The translations under genes and the position numbers were made by a program. Below, in pieces: positions 55,205 through 63,644 of a DNA stretch of 64,000 nucleotides; position 1 is the first letter of the stretch, and each line of letters opens with the position of its first letter. Below the pieces are notes generated by a model, which saw nothing but the letters and a program-made list of their open reading frames with translations, searched no databases and was not told where the DNA came from. Source of the stretch: Chelativorans sp. ZYF759 (GTDB lineage Bacteria; Pseudomonadota; Alphaproteobacteria; Rhizobiales; Rhizobiaceae); the NCBI RefSeq assembly GCF_012911015.1, contig NZ_WVVV01000004.1:144306-208305 (forward strand), read 5' to 3'.

Positions 55205-55896
55205 TGAAGCGTCCGGCGTCCTGGCAGGCGATCCGCACCGAAGCGCTGAGGCGCATCCATACGGGGCTGTGGTCTCCCGGCGCGCGAATCCCCGACGAGG
55301 CCGAGCTCGCGGCCGAGTTCAGCTGCGCCAGAGCCACCGTCAACCGCGCGCTGCGCAGCCTTGCCGAGGACGGCCTTCTGGAACGGCGCCGGAAGGGCGG
55401 CACCCGCGTCCCCACAACGCCGGTGCGAAAGGCCACCTTCGAGATCGCGATCATCCGGCAGGACATCGAGGGCAGGTCGCAGGAATATGGCTATCGCCTG
55501 ATCGACGACCGGCTCGCGGCGCCACCCGCCGAGGTCCTGGCGGAATTTGAAACCTCGCGGGATGTGGTCCTACGCCATGTGACAGCGCTGCACTTCGCAG
55601 AGGGACGACCGTTCTGCCTGGAAGACCGATGGCTAAACCCGCAGATCGTGAAGATGGGTGAGGTGGAATTCGGTACGTTGAGCGCCAACGAATGGCTCGT
55701 GCGCAACATCGCCTATTCCGGGGGAAAGATCGGTTTCCATGCTCTGGCCGCCGACCGGGACGCGGCGGGCAAGCTGGAATGCGCGGAGGGTGCCGCACTC
55801 TTTGCGATCGAACGGACCACCCGCAATCCCACCGCCACGATCACCTTCGTAAGACTGACCTATGCGCCCGGCTACCGGATGGAAGCCAAGCTCTAG
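55204..55896 (+). CDS. hutC: histidine-utilisation repressor
   Basis: 230 residues: GntR winged helix (PDEAELAAEFSCARATVNRAL, about 30-50) and C-terminal UTRA domain. HutC repressors respond to urocanate. The ATG overlaps the hutF stop by one base (TGATG), and the 3' end overlaps the convergent LacI gene by four bases. Confidence 0.92.
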   Translation: MKRPASWQAIRTEALRRIHTGLWSPGARIPDEAELAAEFSCARATVNRALRSLAEDGLLERRRKGGTRVPTTPVRKATFEIAIIRQDIEGRSQEYGYRLIDDRLAAPPAEVLAEFETSRDVVLRHVTALHFAEGRPFCLEDRWLNPQIVKMGEVEFGTLSANEWLVRNIAYSGGKIGFHALAADRDAAGKLECAEGAALFAIERTTRNPTATITFVRLTYAPGYRMEAKL

Positions 55897-56936
55897 CCGG
55901 CACCGTTCTCCGGCCGTCGCTGGGTGCTCTGACGGATCATCAGGGAAAAACCCTGATTGATGACCGCCATGGCCGGCGGGTTGCCGTCGATCGCGGCCTC
56001 GATCATGCGCACCGCCTCAACCCCCATGTCGTAGCGATGCGTCCTCACGGAAGTGATCGAGGGGACGGATACCGACACCACGTCGAGATCGTTGAAGCCG
56101 ACGATGCCGACCTGGCTCGGCACCCTGATCCCCTGACGCTGGCATTCGAACAGCGCGCCGAGCGCGACGTCGTCATTGTTGCAGAAGACCGCATCGAGAT
56201 CGGGTGCCGCTGCCAGGAGATCGGCCATCAGACGCCCGCCGAGGCTGGCCGAGGAGGGCTGCGGCGTCGTCACGATGAGCGAGGGATCGTCGAGCCCCGC
56301 CGCCGCCAGCACGTCGCGGTAGCCGGCGAGACGCCGCTGCGCGCGCGGGTCCATCCGTGCACCCAGGAACCCGATCCGCCGGTAGCCCTGATCGATCAGG
56401 TGGCGAACCGCGGCACGCCCCGCTTCCGTCTGGTCGCAGCCGATCATCATGTCGATGGGATCGCTCCCGACCTCCAGCACCTGCACGACGGGACAGGCCA
56501 TCTGCTTGAGGATGCGCCGGGCTTCGGGCGACTGGTCGATGCCGGTGACCACCATGCCGGCCGGCCGCTGCGTTGCGAAAAGCCGCAGGAGCTCCACCTC
56601 CCTCTGCATGCGATAACGCGTGTTGCCGAACTGCGGTTCGAAGCGGCCGCCCTCCGTCGCATCCATGATGCCGGCCATGAAATCGGCGAAGATCTGGTTG
56701 GTGACCGACGGAATGATGATGCCGAGCAGGCGCGAGCGCGCCGAAGCCAGCGCCTGCGCGGCCGGGTTGGGCACATATCCCAGCGTCTCAACGGCGGCCT
56801 CGACCCGTGCACGTGTCTTCGAAGACACGATGTCCGGCGTGCGCAGGGCCCGCGAAGCCGTGATTGCGCTAACACCCGCCTCCCGCGCCACATCATTAAG
56901 CGTAAGATATTGTTTTCTAGTATCTTTTGATGACAT
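55893..56936 (-). CDS. LacI/GalR-family regulator
   Basis: 347 residues: LacI HTH (LNDVAREAGVSAITASRA, about 12-29) with hinge PNPAAQALAS, and a periplasmic-binding-like sensor domain of the GntR/gluconate-type (LGIIIPSVTNQIFADF). It is divergent from the sugar-acid TRAP operon and is its likely regulator. The ATG at 56936 has no clear ribosome site. Confidence 0.92.
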   Translation of the reverse strand: MSSKDTRKQYLTLNDVAREAGVSAITASRALRTPDIVSSKTRARVEAAVETLGYVPNPAAQALASARSRLLGIIIPSVTNQIFADFMAGIMDATEGGRFEPQFGNTRYRMQREVELLRLFATQRPAGMVVTGIDQSPEARRILKQMACPVVQVLEVGSDPIDMMIGCDQTEAGRAAVRHLIDQGYRRIGFLGARMDPRAQRRLAGYRDVLAAAGLDDPSLIVTTPQPSSASLGGRLMADLLAAAPDLDAVFCNNDDVALGALFECQRQGIRVPSQVGIVGFNDLDVVSVSVPSITSVRTHRYDMGVEAVRMIEAAIDGNPPAMAVINQGFSLMIRQSTQRRPENGAG

Positions 56937-56973
56937 TCAGAAGAGATATCCGAACAATAATCGATGCCTGCTG

Positions 56974-57001
56974 TTGACAATGATTTACGCTGTCATCTAA
57001 T
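56974..57001 (+). promoter_or_regulatory. promoter of the sugar-acid TRAP operon
   Basis: TTGACA (56974-56979), 16-bp spacer, TCTAAT (56996-57001). An inverted repeat TGACA-N11-TGTCA (56975-56995) lies across the -35 and spacer, and a further GATGACA occurs at the LacI start, so a repressor site here is plausible. It lacks the central CG symmetry of a typical LacI operator. Confidence 0.55.
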
Positions 57002-57061
57002 TCGACACAAGAGGAGATCGGCCGCGTCCACCGCAGCCGAAGCATGACATCGGGAGGAAGC

Positions 57062-57616
57062 TTGAGCAGAATCGCCCAGCTCGAGACCGTCATCGTACGG
57101 TTGACGGAGGTCGTATTGGTGGCGTTGCTGGCCGGTATGGTGGCAATGGTCTTCACCAATGTCGTCCTGCGCTATGGCTTCAACAGCGGCATCAATTTCT
57201 CCGAGGAGATGTCGCGCTACTTTTTCGTGTGGCTGACCTTCATCGGCGCGGTGCTGACGTTCCGCGAGCACGGTCACATCGGCGTCGAGACCTTCGTGCG
57301 CCTGCTCGGGCCGAAGGGCCGCATCGTCTGCCTCGCGCTCTCCAACGCCATCATCCTGCTTTGCGCCGTCGTGCTCCTGTGGGGCACCTGGATGCAGCAT
57401 GGCATCAATGCCTCGATGAGCGCGGCCGTGATCGGGCTTTCCATGATCTGGGTCTATGGCGTCACCTATTTCACCGGCGCCGCGATCGCGCTGATCGCCG
57501 CGATCCGGCTCGTGCGCGCCGTGACGGGACGGGTGACGGAGGCCGAGATGGCCCAGTTCACCGGCGAGTACGACATTCCTGAAGCAAGCGACACCGCGCG
57601 CGAGATCAAGCGATGA
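57062..57616 (+). CDS. TRAP small permease (DctQ), sugar-acid operon
   Basis: 184 residues, four membrane helices, with NVVLRYGFNSGINFSEEMSRY typical of DctQ and a charged C-terminus. I prefer TTG 57062, directly after GGGAGGAAGC; ATG 57044 is in frame but has no ribosome site. It overlaps dctM by four bases (ATGA). Confidence 0.88.
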   Translation: MSRIAQLETVIVRLTEVVLVALLAGMVAMVFTNVVLRYGFNSGINFSEEMSRYFFVWLTFIGAVLTFREHGHIGVETFVRLLGPKGRIVCLALSNAIILLCAVVLLWGTWMQHGINASMSAAVIGLSMIWVYGVTYFTGAAIALIAAIRLVRAVTGRVTEAEMAQFTGEYDIPEASDTAREIKR

Positions 57617-58890
57617 TCCTTGGCGTCTTCCTCGGCACGCTCTTTGCCACGCTGGCCGTCGGTGTTCCCGTCGCTTTCGCGCTGATGTTTTGCGGCGTGG
57701 TGCTGATGACCTGGATGGGCATCTTCAACCCGCAGATCATCAGCCAGCAGATGGTGACCGGGGCAAATACCTTCACGCTTCTCGCGATCCCCTTCTTTCT
57801 GCTCGCCGGCGAATTGATGAATGCCGGCGGCCTGTCGCGACGCATCGTCGATTTCGCGACCGCGCTCGTGGGCCACATCAAGGGTGGCCTCGGCATCGTC
57901 GCCGTCATCGCGGCCGTCATCATGGCCTCGCTGTCGGGCTCGGCCGCGGCCGACTCGGCCGCGCTCGCGGCGATCCTGATCCCAATGATGCGCCAGGCCG
58001 GCTACAACGTTCCCCGTGCGGCGGGCCTGATGGCGGCCGGCGGCGTGATCGCACCCGTGATCCCGCCGTCGATCGCCTTCATCATCTTCGGCGTCGCCGC
58101 CAATGTCTCGATCACCGGCCTTTTCATGGGCGGCATCGTGCCGGGCCTGATCATGGCGCTGGCGCTGGTCGGCGCCTGGATGATCGTCTCGCGCCGGGAG
58201 AACGTCGAGCCCCTGCCGCGCCGTTCGGGCCAGGAGCGCCTCCAGGCCACCGTCAAGGCTGGCTGGGCCCTGATGATGCCCGTCATCATTCTGGGCGGCA
58301 TTCGCTTCGGCATCTTCACGCCGACGGAGGCAGCCGTGATCGCCGCCGTCTACGCGCTTTTCGTGGGCATGTTCATCTACCGCGAACTCAAGCCCGCCGA
58401 CCTCTATTTCGTGCTGCTGCGCGCCGCCAAGACGACGTCGGTCGTGCTTTTCCTCGTGTCGGCCGCGCTCGTCACCTCGTGGCTCATCACCCGGGCCAAC
58501 ATTCCCAACGAGATTACCCGCTTCCTGGCCCCGGTCATGGACAATCCCAAGCTCCTGATGCTCGTGATCGTGCTTCTGGTGCTGGTGGTGGGCACGGTGC
58601 TCGATCTGGCGCCCACCATCCTGATCCTGTCGCCGGTCCTTATGCCGGTGATCCGGGCTGCCGGCATCGACCCGATCTATTTCGGCGTCATCTTCGTCAT
58701 GACCACCTGCATCGGCCTTCTGACGCCGCCGGTGGGTGTCGTCCTGAACGTGGTCAGCGGCGTGGCCCGCGTGCCGCTCGGCAAGGTCATCGGGGGCGTG
58801 TGGCCCTTCCTTGGCGCGCAGGTCGCCGTGCTGCTGCTGCTGATCGCGTTCCCCGAGCTTGTTCTCACGCCGCTGGCGTGGCTGCGTTGA
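57613..58890 (+). CDS. TRAP large permease (DctM), sugar-acid operon
   Basis: 425 residues, the standard DctM length, about 12 membrane segments. Signature regions AAVIMASLSGSAAADSAAL and GGVIAPVIPPSIAFIIFG are intact. It works with DctQ (57062) and DctP (58937). Confidence 0.95.
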   Translation: MILGVFLGTLFATLAVGVPVAFALMFCGVVLMTWMGIFNPQIISQQMVTGANTFTLLAIPFFLLAGELMNAGGLSRRIVDFATALVGHIKGGLGIVAVIAAVIMASLSGSAAADSAALAAILIPMMRQAGYNVPRAAGLMAAGGVIAPVIPPSIAFIIFGVAANVSITGLFMGGIVPGLIMALALVGAWMIVSRRENVEPLPRRSGQERLQATVKAGWALMMPVIILGGIRFGIFTPTEAAVIAAVYALFVGMFIYRELKPADLYFVLLRAAKTTSVVLFLVSAALVTSWLITRANIPNEITRFLAPVMDNPKLLMLVIVLLVLVVGTVLDLAPTILILSPVLMPVIRAAGIDPIYFGVIFVMTTCIGLLTPPVGVVLNVVSGVARVPLGKVIGGVWPFLGAQVAVLLLLIAFPELVLTPLAWLR

Positions 58891-58936
58891 GAAGAAGGCA
58901 CAAGAACACCGCAACCTTTTTGGGAGGAATGAACCG

Positions 58937-59944
58937 ATGAAGACCTATCTGGCCCTGACGGCGACGACCGCGCTCGCCGCGCTGGTGGCATTGCCGGCCG
59001 CAGCGGAAATCTCGAGCCGCACCATCACCATCTCCAACGGCATTGCCGAGACCCATCCGGTCGGCAATGGCGTGGCCGCCATGGAGGAATGCCTGACCGA
59101 GCGCACCGACGGCGCGTGGGAACTCAACGCCTTCTGGTCGTCGGCACTGGGAGACGATCTTACCGCCACCCAGGCGCTGCGCTCCGGCACGCAGGAAATG
59201 GTGATCTCCTCTTCCTCGCCGCTGGTCGGCATCGAACCGGCACTCGGCGTCTTCGACCTGCCGTTCCTGTTCAACGACGCGGCCGAGGCCGACGCCGTCC
59301 TCGATGGCGATTTCGGCGACTTCATCGCCGAGAAGATGGAAGAATCCGACCTGGTGAACCTCGCCTTCTGGGAGAACGGGTTCCGCAACCTCACCAATTC
59401 GGTGCGGCCCGTGACCTCGCTCGAGGATTTCCAGGGCATGCGCGTGCGGGTGATGCAGAACAACATCTTCCTCGACACGTTCCAGACGCTGGGCGCCAAC
59501 GCCACGCCGATGGCCTTCGGTGAGGTATTCACGGCGCTCGAGACGCGCGCCATCGACGCGCAGGAGAACCCCTATGTGACCATCGACACCTCGCAGTTCT
59601 ACGAGGTGCAGGACTATCTGTCGGCCACGCAGCACGCCTACACGCCCTTCATGGTGCTGTTTTCCAAGCCGATGTTCGACACCTATTCGGAAGAAGAGCA
59701 GCAGATCCTGCGCGACTGCGCGGTGGTCGGCCGCGACGAGCAGCGGCGGGTCAGCCGCGAGCTGTCAGACCGGTCGCTGGCCAAGGTGCAGGAAGAGGGC
59801 ATGGCCTTCAACGAGATCGATACCGACCAGATGACCCGCATCCGCGAAGAGGTGGCGGGCGTCTATGACCGTCATGCCGAGACCATCGGCGCCGACGTGA
59901 TCGAGCGCATGCAGGCCGAGCTGGCCCGCATCCGCGGCGAATAG
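58937..59944 (+). CDS. TRAP substrate-binding protein (DctP), sugar-acid operon
   Basis: 335 residues with a Sec signal peptide (1-23, cleavage near AAAE). Conserved positions: MRVRVMQNNIFLDTF with the carboxylate-binding Arg and FTALETRAIDAQENP. Sequence type fits UxuT/hexuronate-pentonate binders. ATG 58937 follows GGGAGGAAT. With the XylX-type enzyme downstream, an aldonate or uronate is the likely ligand. Confidence 0.92.
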   Translation: MKTYLALTATTALAALVALPAAAEISSRTITISNGIAETHPVGNGVAAMEECLTERTDGAWELNAFWSSALGDDLTATQALRSGTQEMVISSSSPLVGIEPALGVFDLPFLFNDAAEADAVLDGDFGDFIAEKMEESDLVNLAFWENGFRNLTNSVRPVTSLEDFQGMRVRVMQNNIFLDTFQTLGANATPMAFGEVFTALETRAIDAQENPYVTIDTSQFYEVQDYLSATQHAYTPFMVLFSKPMFDTYSEEEQQILRDCAVVGRDEQRRVSRELSDRSLAKVQEEGMAFNEIDTDQMTRIREEVAGVYDRHAETIGADVIERMQAELARIRGE

Positions 59945-59958
59945 GCCATCACGAAAAT

Positions 59959-59983
59959 GCCGGGGTGCCCCGCGCGCCCCGGC
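59959..59983 (+). repeat. intercistronic hairpin after dctP of the sugar-acid operon
   Basis: GCCGGGGTG / CGCCCCGGC: nine-base arms with one G-T pair and a seven-base loop, beginning 14 bp after the stop. Very GC-rich and without a T-run. Fourth hairpin in the window that directly follows a binding-protein gene. Confidence 0.7.
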
Positions 59984-60014
59984 TCCCCTGCCCCACCCCG
60001 TTCGGATTCCCAGC

Positions 60015-60929
60015 ATGCAACCGGTTGGCACCGCGCAACAGCCTCTTCTCAGCGCGCCGGTGATCGGCGTCCTCTTGATGTTCGTGGGCATGTTCCTGTT
60101 CTCGCTCAACGACGCGATGGGCAAGTGGATGGTGGCGAGCTACGGCGTGGGCCAGGTGCTTCTCATCCGCAGCCTGGCGGCCCTCATCATCCTGGCGCCC
60201 TTTCTGTGGATGTTCGGACCGGCGCGCCTCTTCAGCCTGGAGCGGCCGAAGGTGCAGGCCATGCGCGTCGTGTTCTCGACCGCGGAAGTGTTCTGTTTCT
60301 ACGCCGCCGTGCGCGAATTGCCGCTCGCCGACGTGATGACCTACTGGTTGGCCGTCCCCATCTATGTTGCCGCGCTCTCCCCCTTCCTGCTCGGCGAGCG
60401 CGTCGGCGCGATCCGATGGACGGCGATCGCCATCGGCTTCGTCGGGGTGCTGGTGGCGCTGACGCCATCGGGAGAAGTCTCGCTCTTCGCTACCGCCACC
60501 GCCTTGGTCGGATCGCTCTGTTTCGCCCTGATGGTATTGACCGGCCGCACACTCAGGCGCACGCCCGATACCGCGCTCGTCTTCTGGCAACTGGTCGGCG
60601 CGGGCGTCGCGGGGCTGGTGCTGGCACCCTTCGAATGGGCGGCGCCCGGTAGCATCGACTGGATGCTGCTCGGCCTTCTGGGCGTCGTCGCCATGGGCGC
60701 GCATCTCTGCGTCAACCGCGCGCTGAAACTGGCCGATGCCGCGCTGGTGGCGCCGCTGCAATACACGCTTCTGCCATGGGCGATCATCCTGGGCTGGCTG
60801 TTTTTCGCCGATGTGCCCGGCGCCCTGATGCTGATCGGCGGCGGCATCATCATCGGCGCGGGCCTGTTGCTGCTGGTGCGCGAACGGCGCGCTGCGAAGC
60901 GCGAAGAGGCTTTCGAACAAGGAGAATGA
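60015..60929 (+). CDS. DMT-superfamily (EamA) transporter
   Basis: 304 residues, ten membrane helices in two EamA repeats (about 15-145 and 155-290); the end of each repeat has the LLGERV / LFFADVPG pattern. Such carriers move small metabolites, often outward. It lies between dctP and the dehydratase gene, one base before the latter. It could export an overflow intermediate of sugar-acid oxidation; inference only. Confidence 0.88.
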   Translation: MQPVGTAQQPLLSAPVIGVLLMFVGMFLFSLNDAMGKWMVASYGVGQVLLIRSLAALIILAPFLWMFGPARLFSLERPKVQAMRVVFSTAEVFCFYAAVRELPLADVMTYWLAVPIYVAALSPFLLGERVGAIRWTAIAIGFVGVLVALTPSGEVSLFATATALVGSLCFALMVLTGRTLRRTPDTALVFWQLVGAGVAGLVLAPFEWAAPGSIDWMLLGLLGVVAMGAHLCVNRALKLADAALVAPLQYTLLPWAIILGWLFFADVPGALMLIGGGIIIGAGLLLLVRERRAAKREEAFEQGE

Positions 60930-60930
60930 G

Positions 60931-62073
60931 ATGATCCGGCTTCCTTCCGAGGGATCGTTCGTCGGCCGCGTCTGGCGCGCCGGCATCGGCCCGGCCGTCG
61001 TCACCCTTCGCGACGGGCGCCTGGTCGACATCACCACCCCGGCCGCGCCAACGATGCGCGACCTTCTGGAGCGCGAAGACCTCGCGGAATTCGTCGGCTC
61101 GGTCGAGGGCGAGGATATCGGCTCGCTCGACGAGGCCGCCGCAGCCAGCCGGGAAGGCCCCGATGACGCCACGCGCCTGCTCGCCCCTTGCGATTTGCAG
61201 GCGGTGAAAGCGTGCGGCGTTACCTTCGCCCGCTCCATGCTGGAACGGGTCATCGAGGAGCGCGCGGGCGGCGACGCCGGGCGTGCCGAGGAAATCCGTA
61301 CGCGCATCGCAGGCGCGGTCGGCGAGAGCCTGCGCGACCTGGTGCCCGGCTCCGCGGAGGCGGCGAAGGTCAAGGCGCTGCTTCAGGCCGAGGGGCTGTG
61401 GAGCCAGTATCTCGAGGTCGGCATCGGCCCGGACGCCGAGGTCTTCACCAAGGCTCAAGCCATGAGCGCGGTGGGCTGGGGCGCCAGCGTCGGCCTGCAC
61501 CCGGCATCGAGCTGGAACAATCCCGAGCCCGAAGTGGTGCTGGCCGTCGACAGCACGGGCCGCATCGTCGGTGCCACGCTCGGCAACGATGTGAACCTGC
61601 GCGATGTCGAGGGCCGCTCCGCGCTGCTTCTCGGCAAGGCCAAGGACAACAACGCCTCGGCGAGCATAGGTCCCTTCATCCGCCTCTTCGACGATGACTT
61701 CACGCTCGACACGGTGCGGGCGATGGAACTGACCATGAAGGTGGAGGGCGAAGACGGCTTTGTGCTCGACGGCCGCTCCTCCATGGCCGAGATCAGCCGC
61801 GATCCAGCTGATCTGGTGGCCCAGACACGCGGGCGCCACCACCAGTATCCTGACGGCTTCATGCTCTATCTGGGCACGATGTTCGCGCCCGTGAAGGACC
61901 GAGACGCGCCGGGCCAGGGCTTCACCCACCATGCCGGCGACGTGGTGAACATCGCCACGCCGGAACTGGGCGCGCTGGTCAACACCGTGCGGCTTTCCAC
62001 AGAGGCGCCCGAATGGACCTTCGGGACGGGCGCACTGATGCGCAATCTGGCCGGCCGCGGGCTGCTGGGCTAA
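60931..62073 (+). CDS. FAH-family 2-keto-3-deoxy-pentonate dehydratase, XylX type
   Basis: 380 residues. From memory the sequence is close to Caulobacter XylX throughout: KACGVTFARSMLERVIEERA, LWSQYLEVGIGPDAEVFTK, NNPEPEVVL (metal Glu), GNDVNLRDVEGRSALLL and a FMLYLGTMFAP segment. XylX dehydrates 2-keto-3-deoxy-D-xylonate to 2-oxoglutarate semialdehyde. Here the neighbours are a ketoglutarate-semialdehyde dehydrogenase and a sugar dehydrogenase, giving the last steps of the Weimberg-type pathway; whether the pentose is D-xylose or L-arabinose is not decided. Confidence 0.87.
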   Translation: MIRLPSEGSFVGRVWRAGIGPAVVTLRDGRLVDITTPAAPTMRDLLEREDLAEFVGSVEGEDIGSLDEAAAASREGPDDATRLLAPCDLQAVKACGVTFARSMLERVIEERAGGDAGRAEEIRTRIAGAVGESLRDLVPGSAEAAKVKALLQAEGLWSQYLEVGIGPDAEVFTKAQAMSAVGWGASVGLHPASSWNNPEPEVVLAVDSTGRIVGATLGNDVNLRDVEGRSALLLGKAKDNNASASIGPFIRLFDDDFTLDTVRAMELTMKVEGEDGFVLDGRSSMAEISRDPADLVAQTRGRHHQYPDGFMLYLGTMFAPVKDRDAPGQGFTHHAGDVVNIATPELGALVNTVRLSTEAPEWTFGTGALMRNLAGRGLLG

Positions 62074-62097
62074 CGCCCGCCGCGACCGGCAGCAGGC

Positions 62098-63621
62098 TCA
62101 GGCGTCCAGATAGCCGTCGAGAAGCTCCTCGCTCAAATTCTGGAAGGAGACCGGGCGAAGGAAGCGCCTGATCGCCAGCGTACCCACCGAGGTCGCCGAT
62201 GCATTGGTGCTGGCCGGATAGGGCCCGCCATGCATCATGGCATCGACCACTTCCACGCCGGTCGGAAAACCGTTGGCGAGAATGCGGCCGGCCTTCTGTT
62301 CAATCAGCGGCAGCAGGCGCCGCGCCAGCGCCCTGTCGTCGGCATCCATCTGCAGCGTGACGGTCAACTGCCCGTGCAGGCGGCCGGCAACCGCGACCAT
62401 CTCGTCATCCGACCCCACGGCAACGACGATGCCCATGGGACCGAACACCTCTTCGCCGAGTTCGGGATTGGAGGCGAAGGTCTCGCCATCGGTCGCAAAC
62501 AGGGCCGGCAGGGCCTCGCGGCCCTCGGTCGCTCCCGACAGTATGGTGCGCACGGCGTTGCTGGCGCCCACACGCGCCACACCCTCGCGATAGGCCTTGG
62601 CGATGCCCTGCGTGAGCATCGGCTGTGGACCGGCAGCGGTGAGCGCCTCGCCCGCGGCCGCCTCGAAACGCTGGGCCGGGTCGCCCGCCGGCACGATGAC
62701 CACGCCCGGATTGGTGCAGAACTGTCCCACCCCCATGGTGAGCGAGCCGGCCCAGTCGCGGCCGATATCGGCCGCGCGGGCGGCGGCTGCATGCGGCAGG
62801 ACAAAGACCGGATTGACGGAACCGAGCTCGCCATAGAAGGGGATCGGCTCCTCGCGCGCGACGGCGAGGTCGAACAGTGCCCGCCCACCCCTCAGCGAGC
62901 CCGTGAAGCCGATCGCCTTGATGGCGGGGTGCTTCACCAGTGCCTCGCCGGCCGCATTGGTGTTGGACTGGATCAGCGAGAAGACGCCAGCCGGCTGGCC
63001 CGTCGCCTCGATCGCCTCCAGGATCGCTTCCGCAACGATTTCCGCCGTGCCGGGATGGGCAGGATGACCCTTGACCACGACCGGGCAACCGGCGGCCAGC
63101 GCCGAAGCGGTGTCGCCGCCGGCTGTCGAGAAAGCCAGCGGGAAGTTCGACGCGCCGAACACGCCGACCGGGCCGATCGGCCGCTGAACGAGCCTGATTT
63201 CCGGGCGCGGCGCGGGCTTGCGGTCGGGCATGGCCGCGTCGTGGCGGCTGTCGAGATAGGCGCCGTCGCGGATATGGCTGGCAAAGAGCCGGAGCTGGCC
63301 CGTGGTGCGGCCGCGCTCACCTTCGAGCCGCGCGGCGGGAAGCCCGCTCTCGCGCGTGCCGATGTCAGTGATGGCGGGACCACGCTTTTCGATCGCATCG
63401 GCGATCGCCTCGAGGAAGGCCGCGCGCTCTTCGCGCCGCGACCAGCCATAGGTGGCAAAGGCCGCCTCGGCCGCCTTGCAGGCGCGATCGATCTCCGCGG
63501 CCCCGCCCACCGCGAAGGCGGATGCCGCGCCCGAAACGGGATCGGAACGGAAAGTCTCCGTGCCTTCGACCCATTCGCCCGCGATCAGGTGGCGGCCATG
63601 CGGCTGGTATGTCTCGGTCAC
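62098..63621 (-). CDS. 2-oxoglutarate semialdehyde dehydrogenase (KGSADH, type III-like)
   Basis: 507 residues of the ALDH family: catalytic Cys in GVGQFCTNPG, Glu in YGELGSVNP and cofactor loop GFTGSLRGG. The FGASNFPLAFS region and NPG after the Cys are typical of KGSADH rather than general ALDH. It oxidises the XylX product to 2-oxoglutarate. It is convergent with the XylX-type gene (24 bp between stops) and downstream of the partial sugar dehydrogenase. Confidence 0.88.
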   Translation of the reverse strand: MTETYQPHGRHLIAGEWVEGTETFRSDPVSGAASAFAVGGAAEIDRACKAAEAAFATYGWSRREERAAFLEAIADAIEKRGPAITDIGTRESGLPAARLEGERGRTTGQLRLFASHIRDGAYLDSRHDAAMPDRKPAPRPEIRLVQRPIGPVGVFGASNFPLAFSTAGGDTASALAAGCPVVVKGHPAHPGTAEIVAEAILEAIEATGQPAGVFSLIQSNTNAAGEALVKHPAIKAIGFTGSLRGGRALFDLAVAREEPIPFYGELGSVNPVFVLPHAAAARAADIGRDWAGSLTMGVGQFCTNPGVVIVPAGDPAQRFEAAAGEALTAAGPQPMLTQGIAKAYREGVARVGASNAVRTILSGATEGREALPALFATDGETFASNPELGEEVFGPMGIVVAVGSDDEMVAVAGRLHGQLTVTLQMDADDRALARRLLPLIEQKAGRILANGFPTGVEVVDAMMHGGPYPASTNASATSVGTLAIRRFLRPVSFQNLSEELLDGYLDA

Positions 63622-63644
63622 TGCAAAATCTCCAATATCCGTTC

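Noticed and set aside
56974-57001. A classical LacI operator at the TRAP promoter
   Set aside because: The inverted repeat TGACA-N11-TGTCA is present but the central CG palindrome expected for LacI-family sites is missing, so it is noted only as part of the promoter.
57044-57061. ATG 57044 as start of dctQ
   Set aside because: No ribosome site before it, while TTG 57062 directly follows GGGAGGAAG; kept only as an alternative.
57466-58914. Long minus-strand frame opposite the second dctM
   Set aside because: Same shadow effect of GC-rich membrane-protein codons; the plus-strand gene is complete and coupled to dctQ.
59949-61373. Long minus-strand frame opposite the DMT transporter
   Set aside because: No domain, low-complexity Asp/Gln/Arg sequence, and it crosses two well-defined plus-strand genes.
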